A stretch of DNA of 64,000 nt from Clarkia xantiana subsp. parviflora (GCA_036873135.1 JAPTYO010000008.1:25087001-25151000); one strand, 5' to 3'; counted from the stretch's first letter, positions 22,907-33,354 are shown. Numbers and translations are program-made. Notes: a model not told the origin generated them from the sequence alone.

Positions 22907-23974
22907 TTATTTTTCCTCAATAAAATCTGCAACATCTAAATTGGTAATAGTATCAAGACCATTGTTAATATCAGCATCATTGTTGTAGACGAGATTTAGT
23001 TCAGCACTTGCACATTTATTGACTTCACCATTGGGAATGGTTAAATTTGCTTCAGCATTGATTCCTTTCTTGGAATTTTGATAGAGAGTAACAAAGTGCT
23101 TAGGTGTACGGCAGATACGTGCCCAGTGATTTTTCAAACCGCATCGGTGGAATGCATTGTCATTGCCTCTAGAAGGATTACTTCTGGAATCCTCCTTGTA
23201 TTCCTGCATATTGTTGTTGCGGTAATTATTTCCTCCCTTGCCACGCCCACGTCCACGACCACGACCTCTACCACGATTTGGACCAAGATAATTTTAGAAA
23301 TTTTGGCATCCGGACGAATTATTATTACGAGCTATTGCTGCATTCGCATCTGGGAGTGCAGCGGATCCACTTGTGCGGGCCACGTGATTTTTCATCAAAA
23401 GCTCGTTATTTTGCTCAGCCATAAGGAAGCATGAAATCAATTCAGAATATTTCTTAAAACCCTTTTCTCGATATTGTTGTTGTAACAACACATTAGAGGC
23501 ATGAAAAGTTGAAAATGTTTTTTCCAGTAAGTCCTCATCAGTTATCTTTTCTCCGCATAATTTTAATTGAGAACTTATTTTGAAAATTGCGGAATTGTAT
23601 TCACTTACGGTTTTAAAATCTTGGAACCGTAAGTGCATCCAATCATAACGAGCTTTAGGGAGAATCACTATTTTTTGGTGCTTGTACCTTTCTTTTATAT
23701 GATTCCATAATTCAAGAGGGTCTTTAACGGTGAGGTATTCCGCCTTGAAGCCTTCATGCAAGTGGTGACGGAGAAATATCATTGCTTTTGCTTTGTCTTG
23801 ACTCGATGCTTGTCCGTCTTTTTTAATAGCATTGCCTAGACCCCTCGCGTCTAGGTGTATCTCAGCATCAAGCACCCATCCCAAATAACTTTTTCCAGTA
23901 ATGTCGAGGGCGGCAAATTCGAGCTTAACTAAATTCGACATGATTCTTAAAAAAAAACAATTAGTATACAACAT
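22907..23974 (-). pseudogene. gag: Gag of copia element 2
   Basis: Starting with ATG at 23974, the gag core contains YLGWVLDAEIHLDARGL, MIFLRHHLHEGFKAEYLTVK, PLELWNHIKERYKHQK and RYDWMHLRFQDFKTVSEYNS. One in-frame stop near 23294 precedes an Arg/Gly-rich segment, then the zinc knuckle FHRCGLKNHWARIC. In related gags the knuckle begins with Cys, here replaced by Phe, so zinc binding is probably lost. The frame ends at 22907. No fused protease follows directly. Confidence 0.9.
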
Positions 23975-24332
23975 TAAATTAAAAATATAATTGATAATAA
24001 TAACAATTATGATGGTGAAGTATAATAAGTACGAATTATTAAATCATGTTTACGTGATAGTATGAAGTTTAATAATGATGTTAATAATATAATTATCATG
24101 GATTGCGATGCATAGGTAAAGACAAGGTATTGTATATTATACATGTAGTTAAATCATACGTGAGGTAAAGTACATAGTGTCAAATATTACATGGAGAGTA
24201 ATATACGTGGATGTATATAACGTGGATGAAACATGGATGAAACATCATTGTTCCGTAAGTGAAACATGGAAATATAACGTGGATGAAACATGAAAATATA
24301 CGTGGATATATAACAGAAAAATAGAGCAATTA

Positions 24333-24345
24333 CGTGCTGATAACG
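24333..24345 (-). other. Putative primer site next to the 5' LTR of copia element 2
   Basis: On the minus strand CGTTATCAGCACG directly follows the LTR end. The identical 13 bases follow the 5' LTR of copia element 3. It is not the usual initiator-Met 3'-end complement; its complement resembles an anticodon-loop region of an isoleucine-type tRNA (inference). Confidence 0.6.
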
Positions 24346-24553
24346 TGTTATGAAACATACCAAAGACAAGAGAAAGATGATATGAAGAGAGTAAATTGGG
24401 ATGTCTTATTCTCATGTACAAGAGCCCTTTATATAGGGTTACACATTCTTGAAGAACAAGAATAATTAATATAAGGAAAGTGTAAATAAGGAAGTTGATA
24501 TATACATAAATATTGAACATCCATTTAATTCTCTAAAACATATATTCATAACA
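24346..24553 (-). repeat. 5' LTR of copia element 2
   Basis: 208 bp with TG/CA ends, followed by GGAAT. On the minus strand CCCTATATAAAGGGC gives a strong TATA box in the LTR promoter. Confidence 0.95.
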
Positions 24554-24558
24554 GGAAT

Positions 24559-25044
24559 CATGTAATTATGGATAATTCATTGAAATTTGAATCTCCTTTT
24601 ATTCGATGTCTACAAAATACAGATTGCCTTTTTGTCTTTATTATTTACCTATGTTTGGTAGTTAGTACATGGGTCAGGTTGCCTTTCTGTCCAAAATGTC
24701 GACATTTCTCCTACACAACATTATTACTCTTGAACTAGTGTATATACAGTGACAGAAGTTAGATGGTTACAAACCAGTGTATGTCTTTTCTTTCTTGTGA
24801 GTATATATGGTTACAATTTTACGATTAGCCGATAAGGGAACGATGTCAAACTGAAGTTAGATGGCTGGAATGATTTATAGTGCAATATATTCTTCCGCAA
24901 ATTTCCACAAATTTTGGGTGATCTTATTAAACACTATGCGTGAGATTTCCAACTATGACTTCCATTGATTCTTGCTAGATTATTAACAACGACAGACAAT
25001 CGGGTAACACTAGCTTGGAAGTATAAAGTTACTAATCCTTACCA
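24559..25044. other. Unassigned sequence between copia element 2 and Helitron 1
   Basis: About 490 bp of AT-rich sequence without a recognisable reading frame or repeat structure. Confidence 0.4.
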
Positions 25045-25126
25045 TCTTTATCTTTATACCAATATAAAATGTGAATGTTGTCCTCACCCCCAATAGGTAC
25101 CTTTTCAATATTTTTAATTTTATTAG

Positions 25127-25192
<66 letters not shown>

Positions 25193-26614
25193 TAGTTCCC
25201 ATAATTTTAAAAATTGATAATTTAGTCTTTATTATCTTTGAGACCCATATATTTATCTTTACTATTACTTAAAAATCATTTCGTTAAATTTTGTTATTTT
25301 TATTTTTTAAGTTCGCTTAATTGATATGTCGTTGTAGTTATTATTAAATTCTCAATCCAATAAACTTATCAATTAGGGATGCATATCTCCTGCCTCACTC
25401 TTCTTGTTCCAGATCGTGTCTCATCATTAAGATTTTGACACGTGTGTAATTAATTTTGTGGTTTTTTTTTTCTCTAAAACCCTACTGAGATTTGTGAAAC
25501 CTAGAAGGAAAATTAAATTTAAGGACACGTGTCAAAATCTAAATGGTGAGGCACAATCTGGGGCATGAAGAGTGGGCAGGAGATCTGAATCCATCAATTA
25601 GAGTCATCCTTAACATATGATATGCATTCAATATGTGCAAATGCCGGGTGCATGCATTGTTTCATTTATCATATCACAGATTTGGGGATGTTCCGCCCTT
25701 TGACATTTTTGTATCGCATAAATCAGTCACTTGCCAACCCATATAACCTATCAAAATATGGATCAACCGTAGTTCCTGAAATTTGACTAAAATTTTCATT
25801 AGTTAAATTGTATTAATTTTTTTGCTAATTCACTTAACTTACATGCATGTTACATTAATTATCATTAACTTCTTAATGCAATATACCTATAAATTCGAGT
25901 CACCCCTAAATTATGATATGTATTCAACTCGTGTACACTTAGAGTACATGTTGAGATTTTTTTTGTATATGTGTCAACAAAGGTTCTTGAATTTTGACCT
26001 TTTACGGATAACATGTTACTCATCGTCCATCATTTAGGGTCTCGAACTATTAATTTAGTTCTTCCATTTGTCAATTTAATCAAATTGTGTACAACCTAAT
26101 TAGTATTTAAATAAATAATTGATGTAAAGTCAAGTATAAACTTTTTATTTTAATGAATTGAATTTTCCTTTGGCGTTAAATCAATTTTTGTTGGTATTAT
26201 GGTATAAAATTGCATGAAACGTGTACAGTTACGTTTGTATAGGTCAAACTGTTCCACTAATGACTCTAAGTGGTTAAGTACGGGTTTACATTCTTCACTC
26301 CTCAAGTTGATGAGTTGGATACAACTTTGTCGTTAATAACCCACGTCATACGCGATGTAACTCATTATTAGTTCTAACTGCAAATATATATACATGTAAA
26401 GCTAATTTAGTACCGTAATGGAAAACAATAGTTAATTTTGTATCATCTTTCTATTTTTTTCGTTGTGAATTACATTGTGTCGTTCTTTTTTTCTTCTATC
26501 CCTTCAAGTTGCCCATGTATTAATTAAATATCATCATATTAGAAAGCTTTAGATAAATTATATATCTTAAATTTAGACGACCGATACGCGTGCAACGCAC
26601 GCGTTAATAACTAG
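25045..26614 (+). mobile_element. Non-autonomous Helitron 1
   Basis: It starts with TC after A at 25045 and ends CTAG at 26611-26614 before T, fitting insertion between A and T. A perfect 8-bp stem, ACGCGTGC-AAC-GCACGCGT (26586-26604), lies 6 bases before the CTAG. The interior matches Helitron 2 (28913-34154) in inverted orientation over most of its length, including TTGTCCTCACC near the 5' end. No RepHel coding is visible. It contains a (TA)n run at about 25130-25186 and a small Mutator-like insertion. 25926-26515 has no counterpart in the other copy. Confidence 0.8.
25377..25592. mobile_element. Small Mutator-like inverted-repeat element, 216 bp
   Basis: The ends GGATGCATATCTCCTGCC and its near-complement form arms of about 65 bases, including ATTTTGACACGTGT paired with ACACGTGTCAAAAT. 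A perfect 9-bp duplication, ATCAATTAG, flanks it (25368-25376 and 25593-25601). The related Helitron copy on the right has an uninterrupted sequence at the same place, which acts as an empty site. Confidence 0.85.
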
Positions 26615-27209
26615 TTTTCTTAAAAGAGGAAAATAACTAAAATTTCACTTCTAAACTGAAAATTTTCATTTATTTTTATTTTGAATATTGGAGCATTCAA
26701 TTTTCGTTTAGACGAGGAATTGAAAAATTCATGAAGATTCTGTTTGTTGTATGTTTTCACGGCTTCAATTCTGCAATGAGGTGGCTGACAAACCGAAGCC
26801 GAGTGAAATCAGAAGAAGTTGGTCATAGTTAGAGGCTTCCAAAGCTAATAAGTAAGTCAGAGAAGCATGAGATCCCATTAATGGTTGTGGTGTAGGGCCA
26901 AGGAAGTTGACCCTAGAATCGTGACGGTTTGATCGAGGTCTAAATGTGAGATTTGCAATATGACAGCTGATGAGTTCCCAGCAGAATCAAGTCTGACTTT
27001 GAAAACATAGCATCATTCAGTATTTAAATTACTCGATCTGGTAGACTATATCGATTCATCTTTTTAAACGTATATCGATTTTCTTTTTAAATTTGTGTCT
27101 TACATATCACCCTGCGCGACGCGCGGGGTAATGCACGTGAAGAAACACCGAGAAAAATAATAACCAAATGCAAAGTTATTTGAAAGTTTTGACATGCTGA
27201 CTCGAGTAT
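26615..27209. other. Unassigned sequence with a Helitron-like hairpin
   Basis: No gene. A GC-rich hairpin, CCTGCGCGACGCGCGGGG, at about 27110-27127 is followed by TAATGCACGTG. It resembles the 3' end of the Helitron at 56868 (GCGCGATGCGCGGGAAATGC then CTAG), but the terminal CTAG is absent, so this is a decayed or truncated terminus at best. Confidence 0.35.
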
Positions 27210-27369
27210 ATTGATTTTTTTTGTATATATAAGATTGCTTTTGCAATTTTGGGTAGGGAGCGTTAAGATTAAATCTTTCCCAAAGGAGGGGTCTCCAACG
27301 AGATTCAAACTCAGGCCGCCCTTGGAACACAACTCGCTTTACCAGTTGGTCCAACCGACCTTGGGTAAG
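27210..27369 (-). mobile_element. tRNA-derived SINE, about 160 bp
   Basis: On the minus strand the element starts near 27369 with a tRNA-like head: GGTCGGTTGGACCAACTGG is box A-like, and GAGTTTGAATCTC about 45 bases later is box B-like. An unrelated body ends in a short A-rich tail near 27215. The 8-bp sequence TCGAGTAT is present on both sides (27202-27209 and 27370-27377), consistent with a target duplication. It would be transcribed by RNA polymerase III and moved by LINE enzymes. Confidence 0.65.
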
Positions 27370-27509
27370 TCGAGTATTAATATGTGATAGCAGCATTTGT
27401 GACTCCGTCAGCTCTCATATTATGGAATGGAAGAATCTCATTCTATATTATTATTTTCAAAACAAATACTTCTCTTAAGGTTCAAATTCAAGTTACGTCA
27501 ATGAAAATA

Positions 27510-28490
27510 GGGTCAATAACCTGGGAGAGGTCTGAAGTTTGGCCCTTGTGAATTTGAGAGGTCTGAAGTTTGAAATGGTGATAACAAAGGTCTGAAGTTT
27601 CAACTTGTAGATAATAGAGGTCTCCGTTAGTTTTTTCCGTTAAAACTGACGGAAGTTGGTCATGTGCATTGCATGTGACCAGAAATAAAAAAAAATTCCA
27701 AAAATACCCTTCTTGCATCTCACATGATTCAATGAAAAGACGAAAATGCCCTTAAGGCCACCACCCAACTCCAGCCACCACCACGGCTCCGGCCGGCCAC
27801 TACCCAACTCCGGCGACCACCACTCTCTCCGGCGACCACCACCCTCTCCGGCCGGCCACCACCCTCTCCGACGACCGCCACCACGGCCCCAATTGGGCCC
27901 AAATCGGAGCCACAAAGCTCCGATCGGAGCTCGGTGGCTCCGATCGGAGCTATGTGGCTCCGATTTGGGGCCACAGAGCTCCGATTTGGAGCTCTGTGGC
28001 CCCAGATCGGAGCCACAGAGCTCCAAATCGGAGCTCTGTGGCCCCAAATCGGAGCCACAGAGCTCCGATTTGGGGCCAATCGGGGCCGGTGGCTCCGATT
28101 TGGGCCCAATTGAGGCCGTGGTGGCGGTCGTCGGAGAGGGTGGTGGCCGGCCGGAGAGGGTGGTGGTCGCCGGAGAGAGTTGTGGTCGCCGGAGAGGGTG
28201 GTGGCCGGCCGGAGCCGTGATGGTGGTCGGAGTTGGGTTAGGTTTAAATTATGGACAGGGGTATTTTTGTCATTTCATCTTTATATTAATTAAACTTTTT
28301 ATTAATTCAAATATTACAAAAGGGTATTTTTGACATTTCACACGGTTCTGTTAAATTTGACAGAAAATTTGGACGGAAAACCTAAAAATCACAAAGTCCA
28401 AACTTCAGACCTCTGTTATCACCATTTCAATCTTCAGACCTCTCAAATTAACAAGGGCCAAACTTCAGACCTCTCCCAGATTATTGACCC
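27510..28490. mobile_element. Fold-back Mutator-like element C with GC-rich palindromic core, 981 bp
   Basis: The ends GGGTCAATAACCTGGGAGAGG and its near-complement are flanked by a perfect 9-bp duplication, ATGAAAATA (27501-27509 and 28491-28499). The outer arms (about 150-220 bases) repeat AGGTCTGAAGTTT several times. The inner 27740-28250 is GC-rich, with CCGGCCGGCCACCACC on the left mirrored by GGTGGTGGCCGGCCGG on the right. The centre is built from repeats of GGAGCTCTGTGGC and GATCGGAGC. Open frames on both strands are by-products of this repetition. No transposase. Confidence 0.85.
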
Positions 28491-28499
28491 ATGAAAATA

Positions 28500-28880
28500 A
28501 TAATAGAAACTTGTTACCTCACAATCAAAGAGTAAGTGTTCAAGAGATTCAGTTGACAACATAAATCACAGCAGGGAGCATGCAACATGATCTTCTCCTA
28601 CATAATCACACAACTTACAGTTCATTCATGCATTTTAAGTAAAGATTGCTAAACCTTTCACAAAAAATATATGTACTAACTTGTACAATTTCAGCATCCA
28701 ACAAAAGTTTAACAAGTTATTGAGGATTTAAAGGATAGTCGTAACTCAAAATAACTAGCTAATTTATTTAACAAACCCGTTTTATGATTTTTTTTTTTTT
28801 TCAATTTGATATATACATACACCATTGTTTTTTTGGGTATGGGTCTAAGGGTGCGGGCCCCATAGATCCGCCCCAAAGTG

Positions 28881-28912
<32 letters not shown>
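28500..28912. other. Unassigned AT-rich sequence
   Basis: No gene seen. It ends in a (TA)n run (28884-28912) directly against the terminus of Helitron 2, so the Helitron entered an AT dinucleotide repeat. Confidence 0.4.
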
Positions 28913-28913
<1 letters not shown>

Positions 28914-29008
28914 TAGTTATTAACGCGTGCGTTGCACGCGTATAAATCGTCTATGTTTCAAAATATATAATTTATCTTCAGTTTTCTAATATGATAATAT
29001 GTAATTAA

Positions 29009-29192
29009 TGTTATGAATATATTATGTGGATGTTCAATATTATGTGTATATACCATCTTCCTAATTTAGACTTTCCTTGTATTGATTTTACTTCCTCTCC
29101 AAGTCTATGTAATCCCTATATAAGGGCCCCTATGTGTGATAATAAGATCATCCTCAAGTTCCTTCTTCTATTACCTCTCTACTTTCGTAACA
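29009..29192 (+). repeat. 5' LTR of copia element 3
   Basis: 184 bp, TGTTATGAAT...TTTCGTAACA, with TATA box CCCTATATAAGGG near 29114. It shares GGATGTTCAATATT and ACTTTCCTTGTATT with the LTR of copia element 2, so the two are family members. Confidence 0.95.
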
Positions 29193-29205
29193 CGTTATCA
29201 GCACG
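29193..29205 (+). other. Putative primer site of copia element 3
   Basis: CGTTATCAGCACG directly follows the LTR, identical to the site in copia element 2. Confidence 0.6.
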
Positions 29206-29943
29206 AAATCGCTCCAACAAATATTTTGCCAAGTCGTCAGAAACTAACCGACGTAGACTTCCTTGACGAGTAGATCAGCCATCTCCTAACAGACAAAATT
29301 CCCTACTGGTCATTGCTGGAACGCAATTTTGATTTTCTTCAATTTCTCATACATATTTGAATATCACTTATATGAAAAATCGCTCCCCTTCTTCCGTGTA
29401 GTTTACTGATACTAATTGATTTACTTTCTTTCTCTTTGATGCAAGTGAAAAAAAAAGGGAAAAGGACATCTATGATTGAAGTTGATGATCTAATCCACCA
29501 AAATTTTGAAAGAATCGACTCCGCAGCTAGCCAATATGTGGCATCGACAACTTTTAAAAAAGAAAAAAGAAAAAGGAAGTCATTATTTTATAGTAATTTA
29601 TGTTAATTGGTTAAAATTATATTAATTATGTGATATTTTATATTCTGATTGATGTTATTGCTACGTGCCAACGATAGGTCGGAACGGAATTGGATCCTGA
29701 CAAATTTAATGGTTTCTGCACATGACATTGGATCAAATATATTTTTTTGGCGTATATTTATATGGGTTCGACTAAAATAAACTCGAGAAAATCGATTTCT
29801 CAGCCATCAGATTATGCATCTGTAAGAAACACTTTTTATCTCTCCTGAATTCTGATTGATTCTCTCTCATGATCTAATGACTTTATACATACATGTGAAA
29901 GGTTGCTTTATTATATTACATTATATTTATTATTGATATGCTC

Positions 29944-30258
29944 CACTCCCTGAAGCGAGTGTAGAGGCACATGAGTTATTATAGAAAAATAGTGTGGCCG
30001 AGCACATATGGTTGCTTAATGTGAAATATATCAATGTGTAACGATGAAACAAAAATTATATACATCGTCCACTAAATGCTTCGCTCCCTGAAATGAGTGT
30101 TGCAATTTATGATTATAATAAGGATATACCACACTCCCTGAAGTGAGTGTTGTAGTTTGTGATTATAGTTATGATATCCTCTCTACTCCCTGAAGTGAGT
30201 ATCACATTGTACGATTAATGATTTCAATTATAATGTAGTGCACTCACTGAAGTGAGTG
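29944..30258 (+). repeat. Hairpin array 1 (CACTC-CCTGAAGT-GAGTG type)
   Basis: Five copies of an 18-base inverted repeat lie at 29944, 30082, 30132, 30184 and 30241. The last four are spaced 50-57 bases. Stem bases vary in pairs: the fourth copy has TACTC/GAGTA instead of CACTC/GAGTG, and the second CGCTC/GAGTG uses a G-T pair. Short shared flanks (GTTTATGATTATAAT-like) follow several copies. Confidence 0.8.
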
Positions 30259-30614
30259 TTACAGTTTATGAATCTGAAGATTACAATTTTGTTATAGATA
30301 CAATGGTTGAGATGAAATAATTAATAGTTAGCATCATCATGATATCGATAAAGAACGATGATGAATCTCACAAATAAAGAATGCACGAATATAATGCAAA
30401 GTCCAATTATTTTGGAATAATGATAATTATGAGAAGCGCGGTGACACTAACAGAAAATTGATGATATTATGCAGCGCGAAATTTGATAATTTTATGAAGC
30501 GCAAAGACATTAGGCAATGTTTGGCCTTATTGATAAAAAAAAAAAAATGTATTTGCATATATTACTCGTTAATGCCGAGATATTGCGATTACAAAAGATG
30601 CATTCTTTGTAATG

Positions 30615-31095
30615 ACGGATCATGAAGATCCGATATTATGATCCTAAAGATCAAGATTCTGAATATTCATATTTATTTTAAAATTCCGCATTTACAGTTA
30701 TTTTTTTTTTCTTGCATTCCATTTACAGTTATCTTTTTATTTATTGCACTGCTTTATATTTATTACATACATATATCCTTATGCTCATTTCATTTCATTA
30801 TAAAATGATCTTGGAGATCAAGAGTTATTCAGAAGCTCCTAGAATGTATGAAAAAAGGGATCTGAGACATTGAATTTATGAAATAAAGATCTTCTTATAT
30901 AAGAAAACAAATCATGTATATCATGAATTATTATAAATAAGGGATCCTGAAAATCCCAATAGATCACGAGTTATGAATAAAGGATCCCGAAGATCCTAGA
31001 AGATCTAGAACTATAAATAAAGGATCTTTAATTATAAACAGAGATCCTGAAGATCCTGAATTATGAACAGAGATCCTAAAGATCCTGAATTGTTT
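30615..31095 (+). repeat. Hairpin array 2 (GGATC-CTGAA-GATCC type)
   Basis: At least seven copies of variants of GGATCCTGAAGATCC lie near 30617, 30639, 30806, 30940, 30977, 31041 and 31070, most followed by TGAATTATGAA or a related sequence. Each can fold as GATC/GATC stems. The CCTGAA core is shared with hairpin array 1. Confidence 0.75.
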
Positions 31096-33159
31096 AGAAT
31101 AAATGATCTTGAATGATGAAAAAGGTATATGAATATCCTAACAGATTTTGAGTTATGAACAAAAGATCTACACATATCAGTTAAACCAGAAGTTTACTGA
31201 TACATAAAGGTAAACCAGAAGTTTTACCCATATAATATAATATTTGGTGTGACCGGTTACAGACCATTCCGGATCACTTAAGATGCGCAATACATTATTT
31301 GGAAGAACCTGAAGATTCTCCATTAATCGTTATGATAATTGCTCTCAAAGGAAAATTCATTATGTGATCATCATCAACTAAGTCCGAGATAAAATCCCAT
31401 TGTTTATGGAAATTATAAAGGTGAATATGGGCCCGTTCACCTGCCATGTGGACCGATATATTATTTTAAAAGATGCATCTACAATATGGTCGCATGTGCA
31501 TTAATTATCACGAATTTGCAATAGAAAAATTTCAGATTATGCAATAAAGAATGATGATGATATTGAAAGTTTATATTTACTACAAGATTCAGACGATTAT
31601 ATGTCTAGATTTGCAGTTTAGCATGAAAGTTACAAAGATCCTCCAATTAAATAGCTAAACTGCCACCAATTAGAGCAAATTGAGTGTAAATGCATGTTAT
31701 TATGCAAGCAGCAGTATAATTGCGCATCAAGCTAATTTTAAATGACAGTTCTCCCCATTACAAAAACTTTTAGTCAAGAGACTAATTCCCCATTTATGAA
31801 CTTTATAAAGTGCGATATATATTTGAATTGCTCCACCGCAACGCACTAAGATGGGTCTGGAATGTTGGGAAAAATATGTTGGATTCAAACAATTTATTGG
31901 AAACAATGAATGATATTTATTTAAAGCAAGCATTGCTGATTGTTATTGATGAACAACTTTTCCCAACATTAGGGGGAGAAAAGAAGCAGCTGGTAGAAAA
32001 AAAGATTGACTGAAATTTTTTTGTTATTATCTCATTTAGATCCTCGCACAATGATAATATGAACCTGAAGTTCAACGAGATAACCATTTTCAGATACTGC
32101 CTATTAAGTGATTTTATGAGACCCAGAAAGTCAATTACCGGCTGCAAATGCTCCAATTTAAATGTCCCAGTTGGACAATTTATAATGAAAAATAAGTCAC
32201 GCCTGAAGCGTGCGATAATGGTTCCACAGAAATTTTTGAAAGAAGAATGGAGCATGGAAAGAAAAGAAATATAAATATGGTCTTATTGTGGAGGTGATTT
32301 CCCAAAGAATTAAAAACATAATTAAATATGAAACCCCAGAAGTGGTTCAGGTACCTGAAAATAATTACAATAAAAAAAAAAAAAATCTCGATGAGTTATG
32401 TCGTTAATGGGAAAATGATGGAACCGAGAATATCAAGTTGTCGACAAAAGTTTTTTCATGGGTGAAATCATAAAACAAGACGAGGATCTTGAGCTCAATA
32501 TGTTAAACAAGTATTATGATTGGCCAAAGTTTGAAAAGACGCAAGTATTAACATGAAATATGCAGAAGGTGGAAGCCAGTGGATACAAATTATTTCCCGC
32601 ATAAATAAATTGTGTCGTAAGATATGTACGCACAACCTGTGGTACAAATGTTATATGCAAAATCCTGGCAATTATTATATGGATCATTTAGTGGAGCAAT
32701 CACCTTCAAATATATTATTACGTTGGCAGTACATAAAAAGTTTTGAATGCGTCCCACATATGAATTATTTATAGCCTTTTTGGGTGGCTAATTTGATAGC
32801 AAAATTAAAGTGAAAATCCTAGAAGGAATGAAAATGCTAGCATGAAATTTTTTCCAAGAATGTTGAATAATAAATATATTGTACCATTATTTTGTATATA
32901 TGAAGATAATGCAGGTTATATAGCTCGAGTTGAAGATTGTTATATCAAAGGAGACATACAAAACACATCCGCCTCAAGTTATTCTTCATCCAACGAATTT
33001 ATTCATATGACTATCTAGCGGATCTTTTCAAGGAGGCTATATCGACTGCAGCTTACAAAAGGGATCCATAATTGTGTACTCTTTTTCCTTCACTAGATTT
33101 TTATCCCACTGGGTTTTTTCTAGTAAGGTTTTAACGAGGCATAATTCCCTTATGAACAT

Positions 33160-33170
33160 CCAAGGGGGAG
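33160..33170 (+). other. Polypurine tract of copia element 3
   Basis: CCAAGGGGGAG immediately precedes the 3' LTR. The preceding 80 bases (AAGGTTTTAACGAGGC and AATTCCCTTATGAACATCC) match the corresponding stretch of copia element 2. Confidence 0.85.
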
Positions 33171-33354
33171 TGTTATGAATATATTATGTGGATGTTCAAT
33201 ATTATGTGTATATACCATCTTCCTAATTTAGACTTTCCTTGTATTGATTTTACTTCCTCTCCAAGTCTATGTAATCCCTATATAAGGGCCCCTATGTGTG
33301 ATAATAAGATCATCCTCAAGTTCCTTCTTCTATTACCTCTCTACTTTCGTAACA
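33171..33354 (+). repeat. 3' LTR of copia element 3
   Basis: 184 bp with no difference from 29009-29192 found by eye. It is followed by target duplication ATTAA. Confidence 0.95.

Larger units (their letters stand above)
18601..24553 (-). mobile_element. Ty1/copia retrotransposon 2 (full-length, lightly mutated)
   Basis: LTRs of 208 bp (18601-18808 and 24346-24553) have ends TGTTATG/CATAACA and differ at only about 2 positions by eye. Target duplication GGAAT lies at 18596-18600 and 24554-24558. The interior holds gag, protease, integrase, reverse transcriptase and RNase H in copia order on the minus strand. Only a few disabling changes are seen: single in-frame stops in gag, integrase and RT, one frameshift between integrase and RT, and a lost zinc-knuckle Cys. 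It is related to copia element 3 in LTR, primer-site and 3' sequence. Confidence 0.95.
29009..33354 (+). mobile_element. Ty1/copia retrotransposon 3, coding-dead with identical LTRs
   Basis: The 184-bp LTRs (29009-29192 and 33171-33354) appear identical. Target duplication ATTAA lies at 29004-29008 and 33355-33359. The primer site and polypurine tract match those of copia element 2. The interior lacks recognisable gag; pol survives only as scattered relics in all frames: the integrase zinc region near 31280, GPVHLPCGP near 31435, a FPTLGGEKKQL relic near 31964, NLNVPVGQF near 32156, and RNase H traces near 32880-33050. The first 2 kb carries hairpin arrays instead. Identical LTRs imply very recent insertion, so it was probably mobilised in trans. 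Confidence 0.9.

Noticed and set aside
27290..27360. A functional tRNA gene
   Set aside because: Only box A- and box B-like parts remain; the cloverleaf is not sustained and an unrelated A-tailed body with a target duplication follows, so it is a SINE.
27640..28333. Several long open frames on both strands, rich in Ser/Pro/Arg
   Set aside because: They are read from the palindromic GC-rich core of Mutator-like element C; repetition on both strands creates them, with no start context or family match.
29944..31095. A CRISPR array
   Set aside because: Spacing and units are irregular, the host is a plant and the repeats lie within a retrotransposon.
31917..32274. Frames within copia element 3 as intact genes
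   Set aside because: They are short pieces of decayed integrase and linker, readable in changing frames by comparison with copia element 2.
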